Notes: generated from the letters alone by a model not told the origin. Numbered from the stretch's first letter, positions 1 through 9,282 are shown. The stretch: 64,000 nt of DNA from Eublepharis macularius (GCF_028583425.1 NC_072799.1:85670217-85734216), one strand, 5' to 3'. Made by a program: numbers and translations.

Positions 1-120
1 CAGGCTGAAATGCCCCAGGAACCAAATTATTTAATGTTTTTATCCTGCACTTCCTCCAAGGAACTCATAAATGGCATACTGGGGGTTGGAACCAGAACAA
101 AGTCCTTGTAAGGTCCACAC

Positions 121-290
121 TAGAGATGGGCACAAACCGGGAAAATGGTGGTTCATGTCAGTTTGTGGTTCATCGCGTTTCACGAACTATGAACTTCACG
201 AACTTGCCCCAGTTCATGAACTGGTTTGTTTGGGGTTTTGGTCACTTCCGGGGGCCATAGAACAGCCCCCTTGATGTCAAACTCACAGGG
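121..290 (+). mobile_element. Left-end fragment of a hAT-like MITE (TAGAGATGGGCA family)
   Basis: The segment opens with TAGAGATGGGCAC followed by AT-balanced sequence rich in TTCATGAAC/GTTCATGAA inverted words. The same terminus starts elements at 61342 and 62086. No matching right terminus is visible nearby, so this is a truncated or diverged copy. The hAT assignment comes from the complete copy at 61342, which has near-matching 8-bp flanks. Confidence 0.45.
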
Positions 291-589
291 AGTCTTCAGC
301 AGGCTCTCCTCCTACCACCCTCCAAGTTTGGCGAAGATTGGATTTCAGATGTCCAAGTTATAGACCCCAAAAGCAGGTGCCTCCAGGAAAGTTCCATTAG
401 ATATAATGGGAGCCATGAATGCCAATTGACTTGCATTGGCTCCATGGAAATACATTGCAGCACCAAGAAGTTGCAATGAAAACGTGGGATGGAGTTAGAG
501 AATCTTCCTCTGAGAATGGAATGACAGCCCCCAGAGTGGAATGACAGTTCCTGGGAGCAGAAAAACTGCTCTGCGGCTGGAATGGGGAC
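291..589. other. No recognisable feature
   Basis: Unique-looking sequence. Open frames on the minus strand here have no family resemblance and run into a SINE, so no gene is called. Confidence 0.4.
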
Positions 590-1000
590 GGAAGTACTCT
601 TTGAGGAGACAGTCAAGAAGATGTTCTTGGGAAGATAGGAATATAATAACAACAACAATATTCGATTTATATACCACCCTTTGAGACAACTTAATGCCCA
701 CTCAGAGCAGTTTACAAAGTATATTATTATTATCCCCACAACAAACACCCTGTGAAGTGGGTGGGGCTGAGAGAGCTCTGACTGACCCAAGGTCACCCAG
801 CTGGCTTCAAGTGGAGGAGTGGGGAATCAAAACCAGCTCTCCAGATTAGAGTTCCAGCACCCTTAATCACTACACCAAAGTGACTCTTTTTCTTTTAATT
901 TTCTTTTAATGGACAGGAGGACAGAGACAATCTATGAGAGGAGCTTAATCTTGGGGAGAAGGAGTAGATATTCTTTGGGGAGACAGGAATATTCTTGTAC
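590..1000. repeat. Local duplicated block, copy 1 (interrupted by a SINE)
   Basis: The stretch from the 'AGTACTCTTTGAGGAGACAG' word to 'GGGGAGACAGGAATATTCTT' reappears at 1757-1885 and resumes at about 5180. In this copy the block is split by the SINE at 643-893. The sequence around it (1000-1340, 1550-1757) is purine-rich and made of related GGGGA-type words, suggesting an old degenerate tandem region. No coding family is recognised. Confidence 0.6.
643..893 (-). mobile_element. tRNA-derived SINE, minus strand
   Basis: Read on the minus strand it has the layout shared by copies at 17813, 32068, 32812 and 41028: a tRNA-like head with 'GTGTAGTGATTAAG' (A-box-like) and a 'TTTTGATTCCCC' B-box-like word, the 'TCCACTTGAAGCCAGCTGGGTGACC' region, an 'AGAGCTCTCTCAGCCCCACCC' body, and a 3' end of 'GGTATATAAAT' followed by an AAC/ATT simple tail. 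Pol III transcribed heads of this type are mobilised by LINE machinery. Confidence 0.8.
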
Positions 1001-1343
1001 AAGAAAGGACAGAGGCGATCCACAAGGGGAGGTTAATCCTGGGGGGAAGGAGACCTTAGGAGAACAGAAATCTTCCCAATGGGGCGGGTGAGGAGTGGGA
1101 AGCCTGGAACCCAGAAAGGAAAATCCTTTTAATGTGGAAACAGACCCTGGGTGGGAGTTGCCACAGCCGGACTCTATCTCCCCAATGGGGTGGCCGAGGG
1201 GAGGCTGGAAGCACCAATTCTTGGTGGGAGAGAAATCATCATGAAGGGGCAGATGTGGTTAGGAAAGGGTGGAAGTTACGATTCCTGAGGGGATGCAAAG
1301 GCGTGGGCAGGAGGTATGCATATGTGGGGAAGAAGCAGCCATA

Positions 1344-1543
1344 GGGCCAAGCTACAAGTGACAAATGACACTTGAACGGCAAGTGAACAGACTCACATGT
1401 ATTCCTCCCTGTTCACTTGCACTCCACTTGCACTCCACTTGATCATGTAGTGAGCGCAAGTGGAGTGCAAGTGAACAGGGAGGAATACACGTGAGTCTGT
1501 TCACTTGCCATTCAAGTGTCATTCATCACTTGTAGGTTAGCCC
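1344..1543. mobile_element. 200-bp palindromic MITE (GGGCCAAGCTACAAGTGAC family)
   Basis: The left half (GGGCCAAGCTACAAGTGAC onward) is the inverse complement of the right half (ending GTCATTCATCACTTGTAGG-TTAGCCC), making a near-perfect hairpin with a centre around 1440-1450. Related copies lie at 8571-8672 (half) and 14219-14292 (short). There is no coding capacity. The superfamily is not certain because no clean target duplication is visible. Confidence 0.75.
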
Positions 1544-1756
1544 ACAGCCAAAATCCCACTATCCCTGGGAGAGAGTGGATTTCCAGGTGTCAATGCCCAG
1601 AATCCATCTCCCCTACAGGTGGGTGAGTCTTGGGGGAACAGATATGGTGAGGGGGTGTAATGTGGGTGGGAGGCTGGAAGGGGGGGAACAGAAATCTTCA
1701 GGGGGGATGTTCCTGGGAGAAGGGGAGTCTTCTTGGGGGACAAAGGTAGTCTTGAG

Positions 1757-1885
1757 GGGACAGAAGTACTCTTTGAGGAGACAGACAAGGAGATGTTTTG
1801 GGGGGAGAGAGGAACATTCTTTTAATGGACAGGAGGACAGAGACATTCTATGAGAGGAGGTTAATCTTCGGGGGAAGGAGTAGAT
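1757..1885. repeat. Local duplicated block, copy 2 (interrupted by CR1)
   Basis: Homologous to 590-1000 without the SINE. At 1886 it is broken by a CR1 3' end, and its continuation ('TTTGGGGAGACAGGAATATT') is found at about 5180, right after the far CR1 boundary. This places the CR1, and the Penelope-like element inside it, as insertions into this block. Confidence 0.65.
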
Positions 1886-2103
1886 AGAATCATAGAATCA
1901 TAGAGTTGGAAGGGGTCATACAGACCATCTAGTCCAACCCCCTGCCCAGTGCAGGATCAGCCTAAAGCATCTCTGACAAGTATTCATCCAGCCTCTTCTT
2001 GAAAACTGCCAGTGAGGGGGAGCTCACCACCTCCCTAGGCAGCTGATTCTACTTTTGAACTACTCTGACCGTGAAAAAGTTTTTCTTAATATCCAGCCAG
2101 TAC
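1886..2103 (-). mobile_element. CR1 LINE 3' end, minus strand (left part, split by a Penelope-like element)
   Basis: Starts with the typical CR1 tail repeat (on + as AGAATCATAGAATCATAGAG), followed by the 3' UTR and C-terminal coding end. Conceptual minus translation matches the CR1 C-terminus that is more complete at 53523-53874 (RKNFFTVRVVQ). The sequence resumes at 4935 after the insertion. Confidence 0.85.
2091..2103. repeat. Target-site duplication, left copy
   Basis: ATCCAGCCAGTAC occurs here and again at 4922-4934, exactly flanking the Penelope-like element. The uninterrupted CR1 copy at 53.6 kb carries the sequence once. Confidence 0.9.
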
Positions 2104-2252
2104 GATGGTTGTTGGGGGTTTTCCGGGCTGTATTGCCGTGGTCTTGGCATTGTAGTTCCTGACGTTTCGCCAGCAGCTGTGGCTGGCATCTTCAGAGGTG
2201 TAGCACCAAAAGACAGAGATCTCTCAGTGTCACAGTGTGGAAAGATGTAGGT
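2104..2252 (-). repeat. PLE terminal repeat, 3' copy (sense for the hammerhead core)
   Basis: Exact or near-exact inverse complement of 4742-4890. Read on the minus strand, in the same sense as the coding frame, it contains the hammerhead-like core described at 2161-2195. Confidence 0.88.
2161..2195 (-). ncRNA. Hammerhead-ribozyme-like core in the PLE 3' terminal repeat
   Basis: Minus strand: CTGAAGA, then a stem GCCAGC/GCTGGC closing a 7-base loop, then GAAAC and a GTC triplet. These are the conserved blocks of a minimal type I hammerhead (CUGANGA, stem II, GAAA, NUH cleavage site). PLEs of many eukaryotes are known to carry such ribozymes. One extra base sits between CTGAAGA and stem II, and stem III would be extremely short, so activity is uncertain. 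Confidence 0.6.
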
Positions 2253-2261
2253 CATTTGTAT

Positions 2262-4757
2262 CTACTCAGGAGGGTGGGGTTGAGCTGAGTCATTCTGTAA
2301 GAGTTTCCCAGGGTGTGGAATGCTAATGGCGGGAGGCTTCACTGTATCCTGAGGGGGTTCTTTTGCATATGGATTGGTGCTTGATGTGCTAATCTTCTCT
2401 GCAGGGCTATTGTCGGGTGTGGAGTGTTTTGTTGGCCTGGTGTTTTTCAGAACTGGAGCCCATGCTCTGTTCATTCTTAAGGTTTCTTCTTTCCTGTTGA
2501 AGTTTTGCTTATGCTTGTGAATTTCAATGGCTTCCCTGTGCAGTCTGACAAAGTAGTTGGAAGTGTTGTCCAGTATTTTGGTGTCCTGGAATAAGATACT
2601 GTGCCCTGTTTGAGTTAGGCTATGTTCAGCCACTGCTGATTTTTCAGGCTGTCCAAGTCTGCAGTGTCTTTCATGTTCTTTTATTCTTGTCTGGATGCTA
2701 CGCTCTGTGGTCCCGATGTAAACTTGTCCACAGCTGCAGGGTATACGGTATACTCCTGCAGAGGTGAGGGGGTCTCTGCTGTCTTTTGCTGATCGTAGCA
2801 TCTGTTGTATTTTTCGGGTGGGTCTGAATACTGCTTGAAGGTTATGCTTTTTCATAAGCTTTCCCATCTGATCAGTAATTCCTTTGATATATGGCAAAAA
2901 CACTTTTCCTGTGGGAGACTGTTTTTCTTTGGTTGTTTGATTCATCCTGGGTTTGATTGCTCTTCGGATTTCATTTCTGGAGTAGCCATTTGCCTGAAGT
3001 GCGTGGTTTAGATGATTAATTTCCTCATTGAGAAAGCGCGGCTCACATATCCGTCTTGCACGATCCACTAATGTTTTCATTATGCCTCTTTTCTGTCGGG
3101 GGTGGTGATTGGAGTTTTTGTGTAAGTACCGATCAGTGTGAGTTGGTTTCCTGTAGACCTTGTGACCTAACTGAAAGTTTGCTTTGCGGATGACCAAGGT
3201 ATCCAGGAATGAGAGTTTTCCCTCACTTTCTTTCTCCATTGTGAATTGTATGTTCAGGTGGATGTTGTTGAGATGATTCAAAAACTCCATCAATTCTTCC
3301 TCCCCATGGCTCCAAATGATGAATGTATCATCCACAAACCGGAACCATACACTGGGTTTGTGGGGTGCTGATTCTAGAGCTGTTTTTTCAAAATGTTCCA
3401 TGTAGAAGTTTGCTATAACTGGGCTGAGTGGGCTCCCCATGGCCACCCCATCCATCTGTTCATAGAATTCGTTGTCCCATTGGAAGTAACTGGTTGTCAG
3501 ACAATGATGGAATAAGGCTGTTACATCCTCTGGGAAAATCTGATTAATAAGTGCAATAGTGTCTTTTACTGGAACCTTGGTAAACAGGGATACAACATCA
3601 AAACTGACAAGTATGTCTTGTGGATTGAGTTTCAGAGAACTGATTTTGTTGATGAAATCTGCTGAATCTTTGATGTAAGACGAGGTTTTCCCGATGTGGT
3701 CCTGCAGGAGATCTGCCAGATGTCTAGCTAATTCATATGTCGGTGAACCAATGGCACTCACAATGGGTCGGAGTGGGACTGAATCTTTATGTATTTTGGG
3801 GAGTCCATATAGTCTAGGTGGCTGTGCTTCTGTCTTGCATAGTTTGCTGTGCGTGTCGGGATGTAGTGAGGAATTCTTGATCAGCGCATTTGTTAGCCTG
3901 GTGATTTTGCAGGTGGGATCTCGTTTTAGTTTTTTGTAGGTGGAGGGGTCCAGGAGTTCCTTAATCTTCTTTTTGTATTCCTCTGTTTTCATGATCACTG
4001 TAGCATTGCCTTTATCAGCTGGTAGAATGATGATGTCTGGATCTGCATTGAGGGTCTTGATGGCATCTCTCTCCTTGCGTGTTATATTGCTGGCGGGAAG
4101 CTTTGCCTTTCGTAGAATCCTGGCTGTCTCTCCTCTTATTTCCTCAGCTTCCTCTTCAGGTAGATGACGGATGGCAGCTTCTACATTTGCAATGATGTCT
4201 TCCACAGGAATTCTGGTGGGGGTGACTGCAAAGTTTCCTCCCTTTGCCAAGATGGAGGTTTCTTCTGGTGAGAGTTGATGGTCTGTCAGATTGATGACAA
4301 CGCGTGCATTGTCAAGCATTGGGCTTGTCTGTCTTTTTTCCTGTAGTTTGTTAAACTTCTGCTTCTGTCTGGATGTGTGGTTGGTAAAAACTTGTTCCAT
4401 CTTCCTGTAGGTGAGATTATCGACCTTGTCCCAATCCTGACTTCTCATTTTATGGCTGGTGTTGATATGCAAGAAAAATAGCTCCTTGTCTGTGGCAGCA
4501 AGTTCTCTGCGAGTAGTGTGGATTCTCTCACGTAAGAGGGCCTGTTCTAGACGGTCATAAATGCGGTTCGCCTGTGTGGTTTTGAAGATTCTTTTAGTTG
4601 TGAGAAAAGATGGAATGGTTCTTGTGTCCCTGCAGCGTAGAAGAAAGGTCAAAGAACAGAGTAGATGTGCTTTCTTGTTCCGAAGTGTTTCCAATCTTCG
4701 GGTCTGTTGGAATGTTTCCTCCCCGTAGAGGTGTTCGATGTACCTACATCTTTCCAC
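2262..4757 (-). CDS. Penelope-like reverse transcriptase with GIY-YIG endonuclease
   Basis: An 831-codon open frame. Residues about 1-150 are basic and probably helical. Residues 240-330 include 'ILPADKGNATVIM' and 'YGLPKIHKD', typical of PLE RT. RT motif A is SFDVVSLF (385-392), motif B GVAMGSPLSP (437-446) and motif C FRFVDDTF (472-479, catalytic aspartates in VDD). A GIY-YIG-like nuclease lies at about 667-735 with GVYRIPCSCGQVYIG, the following TxRSIxxRxxEH block, and the Cys/His pattern seen in PLE nucleases. The tail (750-831) is polar and proline-rich. The frame opens at a GTG inside the inverted terminal repeat; the true start is unknown (first ATG-type methionine is residue 104). PLEs copy RNA into nicked chromosomal DNA. 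No stop or frameshift interrupts it. Confidence 0.9.
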   Translation of the reverse strand: MERCRYIEHLYGEETFQQTRRLETLRNKKAHLLCSLTFLLRCRDTRTIPSFLTTKRIFKTTQANRIYDRLEQALLRERIHTTRRELAATDKELFFLHINTSHKMRSQDWDKVDNLTYRKMEQVFTNHTSRQKQKFNKLQEKRQTSPMLDNARVVINLTDHQLSPEETSILAKGGNFAVTPTRIPVEDIIANVEAAIRHLPEEEAEEIRGETARILRKAKLPASNITRKERDAIKTLNADPDIIILPADKGNATVIMKTEEYKKKIKELLDPSTYKKLKRDPTCKITRLTNALIKNSSLHPDTHSKLCKTEAQPPRLYGLPKIHKDSVPLRPIVSAIGSPTYELARHLADLLQDHIGKTSSYIKDSADFINKISSLKLNPQDILVSFDVVSLFTKVPVKDTIALINQIFPEDVTALFHHCLTTSYFQWDNEFYEQMDGVAMGSPLSPVIANFYMEHFEKTALESAPHKPSVWFRFVDDTFIIWSHGEEELMEFLNHLNNIHLNIQFTMEKESEGKLSFLDTLVIRKANFQLGHKVYRKPTHTDRYLHKNSNHHPRQKRGIMKTLVDRARRICEPRFLNEEINHLNHALQANGYSRNEIRRAIKPRMNQTTKEKQSPTGKVFLPYIKGITDQMGKLMKKHNLQAVFRPTRKIQQMLRSAKDSRDPLTSAGVYRIPCSCGQVYIGTTERSIQTRIKEHERHCRLGQPEKSAVAEHSLTQTGHSILFQDTKILDNTSNYFVRLHREAIEIHKHKQNFNRKEETLRMNRAWAPVLKNTRPTKHSTPDNSPAEKISTSSTNPYAKEPPQDTVKPPAISIPHPGKLLQNDSAQPHPPE

Positions 4758-4890
4758 ACTGTGACACTGAGAGATCTCTGTCTTTTGGTGCTACACCTCT
4801 GAAGATGCCAGCCACAGCTGCTGGCGAAACGTCAGGAACTACAATGCCAAGACCACGGCAATACAGCCCGGAAAACCCCCAACAACCATC
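4742..4890 (+). repeat. PLE terminal repeat, 5' copy (inverted)
   Basis: Pairs base for base with 2104-2252 in inverse orientation. It overlaps the first codons of the RT frame, which may therefore have gained its present 5' end when this copy was formed. Confidence 0.85.
4799..4833 (+). ncRNA. Hammerhead-like core, antisense copy
   Basis: CTGAAGA (4799-4805), stem GCCAGC (4807-4812)/GCTGGC (4820-4825), GAAAC (4826-4830), GTC (4831-4833). Flanking CCT and AGG could start stem I. In this terminus the core is on the strand opposite to the RT, so a transcript of the element would contain its complement here. Confidence 0.55.
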
Positions 4891-4921
4891 GTTCTCCGGC
4901 CGTGAAAGCCTTCGACAATAC

Positions 4922-4934
4922 ATCCAGCCAGTAC
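4922..4934. repeat. Target-site duplication, right copy
   Basis: ATCCAGCCAGTAC, identical to 2091-2103. Confidence 0.9.
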
Positions 4935-5179
4935 CTTTGTGCATGTAATTTAAGCCCATTGCTTCAGGTCCTACCCTCTGCTGCCAACTGGAACAGCTCC
5001 TTGCCCTCCTCCAAATGACAGCCTTTCAAATATTTAAAGAGAGTAATCATGTCCCCCCTCAACCTCCTCTTCTCCAAACTAAACATTCCCAAGGCCCTCA
5101 GCCTTTCCTCGTAGGGCTCAGTCTCCAGACCCCTGATCATTCTCGTCGCTCTCCTCTACACCCTCTCGATTTTATTTGG
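4935..5179 (-). mobile_element. CR1 LINE, minus strand (right part)
   Basis: Continues the CR1 sequence broken at 2103 (compare 53655-53870 and the region after 59568). On the minus strand it encodes part of the C-terminal domain after the RT core. It ends near 'CCCTCTCGATTTT', where the duplicated block resumes. Confidence 0.82.
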
Positions 5180-5239
5180 GGAGACAGGAATATTCCCCCT
5201 TCCCCCTCCCTCCCCGGGTGTCTTCTCCAAACTTGTAAC

Positions 5240-6165
5240 CACTTTGCAGCTCCGTGGTTGGAAGGAAGACCTGCCGATCAAGGTAGCCTGGAAGATGGCT
5301 TCTTACCTCGACATGGCCAACCTGGCCACTTGGATCCATGCTATGGTAACATCAAGACTTGACTATTGTAATGCACTATACATAGGTCTCCCATCCAAAT
5401 TAACTAGGAGACTCCAATTGGTGCAAAATGCTGCAGAGAGAATGCTATCAGGAGCGAGTAGGAGCATGAACATCACCCTCATTCTGCAGACACTCCATTA
5501 GCTACCTATCAGCTACTGTGCTCAGTTCAAGGTATTGATTATCACATACAAGTTCTTCATGGCCCTGGCCCGGTATACCTATGGGACTGCCTCTCTCTCT
5601 ATGTCCCTCCATAGCAGCTTTGCTCATCTGAACAGGATCTTCTGCAGGTGCCACCCTGCTCATGGGTGAAATCAACAGCAGCCCGTACATGGGCTTTCTC
5701 TGTGACGGCCCCTACTCTGTGGTATGGCCTGCCTGAGGAGGTCAGGAGAGCCCCCACTCTCCTAGCTTTCCACAAACAATGCAAACTTGAATTATTCAAA
5801 AAGGCTTTTGTATTGTAGGGAGGGGCTCTCAGATGCTTCACTAATGAGTTAAGGACCATAGACTTCCCCTTTATGTTGCCTTACGTACCACCTGTTGTTG
5901 TAAATATATGCTCCTATGAGCTACTTGTGCTTCATGTGGTCTAATGGCAGCCCTAGAATTGCTTATGTTCTGTTTCAACATTTCTTCAACTCTGTATTAG
6001 ATTCTTACTAATGTTATGACTTTGTAATACTGCATTTATTTACCTTGTGACATTGTTTATGGAAATGTCCTTGAAACTGACTGTACCAATCTCACACTGT
6101 GTCATCTGCCTTGAGTCTCAGTGAGAAAAGCGGACTGTAAATGACATAAATAATTAATAAATAAA
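5240..6165 (+). mobile_element. L2-like LINE 3' fragment
   Basis: The + translation at 5290-5500 contains TSRLDYCNALYIGLPSKL then RRLQLVQNAAERML, the thumb region typical of L2/CR1-group LINE reverse transcriptases. The following sequence is the frame-broken C-terminus and 3' UTR, ending in 'GAGTCTCAGTGAGAAAAGCGG' and a TAAATAAT-type tail. Related 3' ends lie at 37045-37560 and 39580-39998 on the minus strand. 5'-truncated, non-functional. Confidence 0.78.
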
Positions 6166-6185
6166 AACAGTTAGGAGTCCACCCG

Positions 6186-6270
6186 AGCAATCCTAAGCAA
6201 CGTGACTCCGGTCTAAGCCCAGTGAAATCAATGGGCTTAGACTGGAGTAACTCTGCTTAGGATCGCACTC
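6186..6270. repeat. Short palindromic repeat (CTAAGCA...TGCTTAG)
   Basis: A compact inverted repeat whose arms read CTAAGC-ACTCC-GTCTAAGCC and GGCTTAGACTGGAGTAACTC. A better-preserved copy is at 28977-29056, with fragments at 7590-7668, 9118-9165, 10888-10950, 36395-36490 and 46245-46310. Probably a small MITE; the superfamily is unknown. Confidence 0.65.
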
Positions 6271-6916
6271 TGTCTTTACTATCAAACATGTTAGATCCTA
6301 AATAAAGTTTTCTCTGCTCTTTAGTCTGTTTGCTTGTCTATGGTTGTTTAGGCACTTGACCAACAGAGGGGCAAGGGAAGATGCACGAGTGTGAGTGAGT
6401 GCCCCACCACAACTGCTTTCGAGGCGGGCAGACTCATGCAGGAGCCCTGGGGGTGTTCTCATTGCTTGCGTTGTGGGTGGCCTCCAAATCTGCAGTGTCC
6501 TCCTCACTGGCATCCTGGAGCGCAACCTCCAGCATCTCCCGGGCAGCTGTTGACGGTGACAAGAACACACGAGGTGTGTAGGAAGGAAGTGCAGGTCTTT
6601 GGGGCCTGAGAGCCTGAACAGCCATAGCGAAAGGGAAACAGAACTTGATTGGGGGCAGAGGCCTCCCCTGCCAAGTGGCTGCTCACTGGGGCTCTTCTTT
6701 CTATTGTTAAACTGAATCCACATCTCCCCTACAGAGGCATGGGTCTGGACTTGGTCGGTGTGTGGGTGGAGCCTCTAGCCCTTTCGGAGATACCGCTGAG
6801 GACTTGAGAGAAGGGGTAAATGCCCTTTTTTGTAAATTCCGCTCATCCACAAACACCACTTTTAACGTTTGGGGAAGGTTACCCCCTTTTTATCAATCTG
6901 TTAAAAAAAGTTAATG
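6271..6916. other. No recognisable feature
   Basis: Unique-looking sequence. The overlapping open frames at 6298-6723 on both strands show no family motif and are treated as chance. Confidence 0.4.
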
Positions 6917-6924
6917 GTTCTGGT

Positions 6925-7421
6925 CAGGGCTTTTTTTCTGGGAAAAGAGGTGGTGGAACTCAGAGCGGAACCACAAGTGACAAAAGGCACAGATTGGACA
7001 CTTGTCAGCTTCCCTCAAGTTTTGATGGGAAATGTAGGCAGCTTGGCGGAATGTTGGACAAATGACAGTTGAAAAGTCCATTGGACAGCAGTCGGAGAGC
7101 CAAGCTGCAAGACCAGGACGCCTACATTTCCCATCAAAACTTGAGGGAAGCTGACAAGTGTCCAATCTGTGCCTTTTGTCACTTGTAGTTCCGCTCTGAG
7201 TGGGTTGCCCTCAGAGAAAATGGTCACATGGCTGGTGGCCCCACCCCCTGATCTCCAGACAGAGGGGAGTTTAGATTGCCCTCCGTGCCACTCTGCGGCG
7301 TGTAGGGCAATCTCAACTCCCCTCTGTCTAGAGATCAGGGGGTGGGGCCACCAGCCATGTGACCATTTTCAAGAGGTTCCGGAACTCCGTTCCCCCGCAT
7401 TTCCCCTGAAAAAAAGCCCTG
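6925..7421. mobile_element. hAT-type MITE, copy A, with a nested palindrome
   Basis: Termini CAGGGCTTTTTTTC and its inverse (AAAAAAAGCCCTG). The flanks are exact 8-bp duplications GTTCTGGT at 6917-6924 and 7422-7429, diagnostic of hAT transposition. The body holds a hairpin of CCCCTGATCTCCAGACAGAG and its inverse around 7235-7345. Copies B (27807), C (35734) and D (42777) belong to the same family. The insertion at 6959-7200 explains its extra length. Confidence 0.87.
6959..7200. mobile_element. Palindromic MITE nested in hAT copy A
   Basis: Begins CTCAGAGCGGAAC and ends with the inverse GTTCCGCTCTGAG. The arms (ACAAGTGACAAAAGGCACAG and inverse) pair over about 80-90 bases around a centre near 7035-7110. 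Other family copies read straight through from 'GGAACTCAG' to 'TGGGTTGCCC', so this is a secondary insertion. Confidence 0.75.
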
Positions 7422-7429
7422 GTTCTGGT

Positions 7430-8570
7430 CACTGCTTGACAATTCTGCAAACTTGCCTAGATCTGTCAAGTGGTGACTGAACCCATTCGCTTTTTTTACT
7501 GGAGGGGGGAGATCTTGGCTATCTGACAGAAGGGTCACTTCTTTCCACTGAACCCTATAACTTTTTCATCTTACCAACCTCCTTGCAATCCTGTCCAGAG
7601 TTCCACCAGTCTAAACCCATTGAAAACAATGGAGTGACACCAGTTTAACTTTGCTTAGGATGGGACTGGTCATCTGGGATCATGGCTCATTTCTTAGCCT
7701 TTTGCTGTCTCTTTTTTTAAAATGTGCTTTTTTAAAATGAGAGGTTTCATTAAACGAGATTAAAGGGGAGGGGGAGAAGACAGAGATTCTAAAAATCAAA
7801 TGGTAGTCAAAGGCCGTGAATGATCTTCGGATCTGAAATCCATAGGATACGGAGAATTATTGAAATAACCCCTTGAAAGTGCAATCTGAAGGGCTCTAAT
7901 TTCAGACAGGAGGCAAGGCCCAGAGTGTCAACCAACACACCTTCTTGCACATCGCAAGCCCTCTTCCCGGAGAACACTGTCCGTATTCACCGCAAAAAAG
8001 ATGGCTTCTGCTTCTCCTGTGGGCCACCTTCCTGCATTGTGCAGGCCTTCTTCCTGGTGAATGCTCTCCAGATTCTCTGCAAGAAAGACAGTTGCTCCTT
8101 ATTACACTCAACATCAGTTTTGGAATTGTACAGCACAGCCATCAAAGGTTTGTTGGGAAAGCGTGTGACTGGTTTTCTTCTAAAGACTGTTTGCCAGGGC
8201 GCCCACAATTAATACAAACAAGCTAGCTATCTGGAGTAAGCAGTGTATTACAAATGTGTAACCATTTTAATAAGTATAAAGTGTGAAAGTGCTCAATGAA
8301 AATAATCAATAGCACAAGTCAATACAATTGTAAACATATCCAACTGGTGGGAAAATACAATGTCAACTTCATACAGTCTCTAGAATGCACGCAGGCATTC
8401 AGAACTGATTCATTGGAAGAATTGTAGAAAACAGTCTCGGTAGCATACGCCTGCAGAAGTCAGCGTTTAGACAAGCGTTTAGACAGGCCACGCCTACGGG
8501 TTTTGCCAGCATAGAATCTCCGCCCCATTTTGTCCAGTCACTTCTTCATAGGCAATATTAATTCATATGG
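7430..8570. other. No gene; one palindromic-repeat fragment
   Basis: Apart from a diverged CTAAGC-type palindrome at 7590-7668 and a short tandem 'GCGTTTAGACA' at about 8463-8490, nothing recognisable. Small open frames at 7900-8230 overlap on both strands and lack any motif. Confidence 0.4.
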
Positions 8571-8672
8571 TGATCAAGTGGAGTGCAAGTGGAGCGCAAG
8601 TGAACAGGGAGGAATACACGTGAGTCTGTTCACTTGCCGTTCAAGTGTCATTCGTCACTTGTAGCTTGGCCC
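8571..8672. mobile_element. Half copy of the GGGCCAAGCTACAAGTGAC palindromic MITE
   Basis: Matches the right arm of the element at 1344-1543, from GATCAAGTGGAGTGCAAGTG to CACTTGTAGCTTGGCCC; the left arm is missing. Confidence 0.7.
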
Positions 8673-8679
8673 TAGAACA

Positions 8680-9280
8680 CCTACAATAGAAGTCCAATGT
8701 CTCCCCCTTCTCAGGCCAGAAACAAATTTGCAGACAAAGATTTTACTGGACAGAAAGGCTTCTTAGACATCTTATAAAGCAGAGATGGAAAGACACATTA
8801 TGGTAGCCTTATATTAACAAAGCCGCCCTCCCCAGGCTCCACCCCCACATCTCCAGGATTTCCCACCCCACAAGACTGGAATGTGGGCCTGCAATAAGAA
8901 CCTCAGAAATACAAGTTTAAACAGGATTCAAACAGGCAGGTGGTCTGAATTGCATTTTATAAGCAAGAACAGAAATTATTTAGACTCAAGTGAGATTAAC
9001 AACAAGACTCCTTCATTGAGAATCAAACAGACAAAACAGTGATTCATTTAAACACTGGCAAAGTCGGAGTATCTTGATGGCATGCGATCCATTATTAAAT
9101 ACGATGAGGGTTACAGGGCAATCCTAAACAGAGTTGCACCCTTCTAAATTCATTGAAGCACATTTTGAGGGCTTCTAACGAGCTGCAAATGATCGATTAT
9201 TTCAATTTATGGTCGTGCTTTACTATAGGAGATTGGGTGCCATTGGGATTTTCCCCACCTGGAGCACCCAAATGCTTGCT
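8680..9280. other. No recognisable feature
   Basis: AT-balanced unique sequence, with a palindrome fragment at about 9118-9165. No coding or RNA signature. Confidence 0.4.
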
Positions 9281-9282
9281 TG

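Larger units (their letters stand above)
2104..4921 (-). mobile_element. Penelope-like retroelement (PLE), nearly complete, minus strand
   Basis: A 2.8-kb insertion into CR1 flanked by a 13-bp duplication. It carries one long open frame with Penelope-type reverse transcriptase and a C-terminal GIY-YIG-like endonuclease. Its ends are a 149-bp inverted pair (2104-2252 and 4742-4890) plus about 31 extra bases at the coding-strand 5' end (4891-4921). Inverted rather than direct terminal repeats fit template-switching structures reported for PLEs. The long open frame suggests a fairly recent insertion. Confidence 0.88.

Noticed and set aside
296..796. 166-codon minus-strand frame
   Set aside because: It runs through the SINE at 643-893 and has no family motif.
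3694..4167. Plus-strand frames inside the Penelope-like element
   Set aside because: Antisense shadows of the RT frame.
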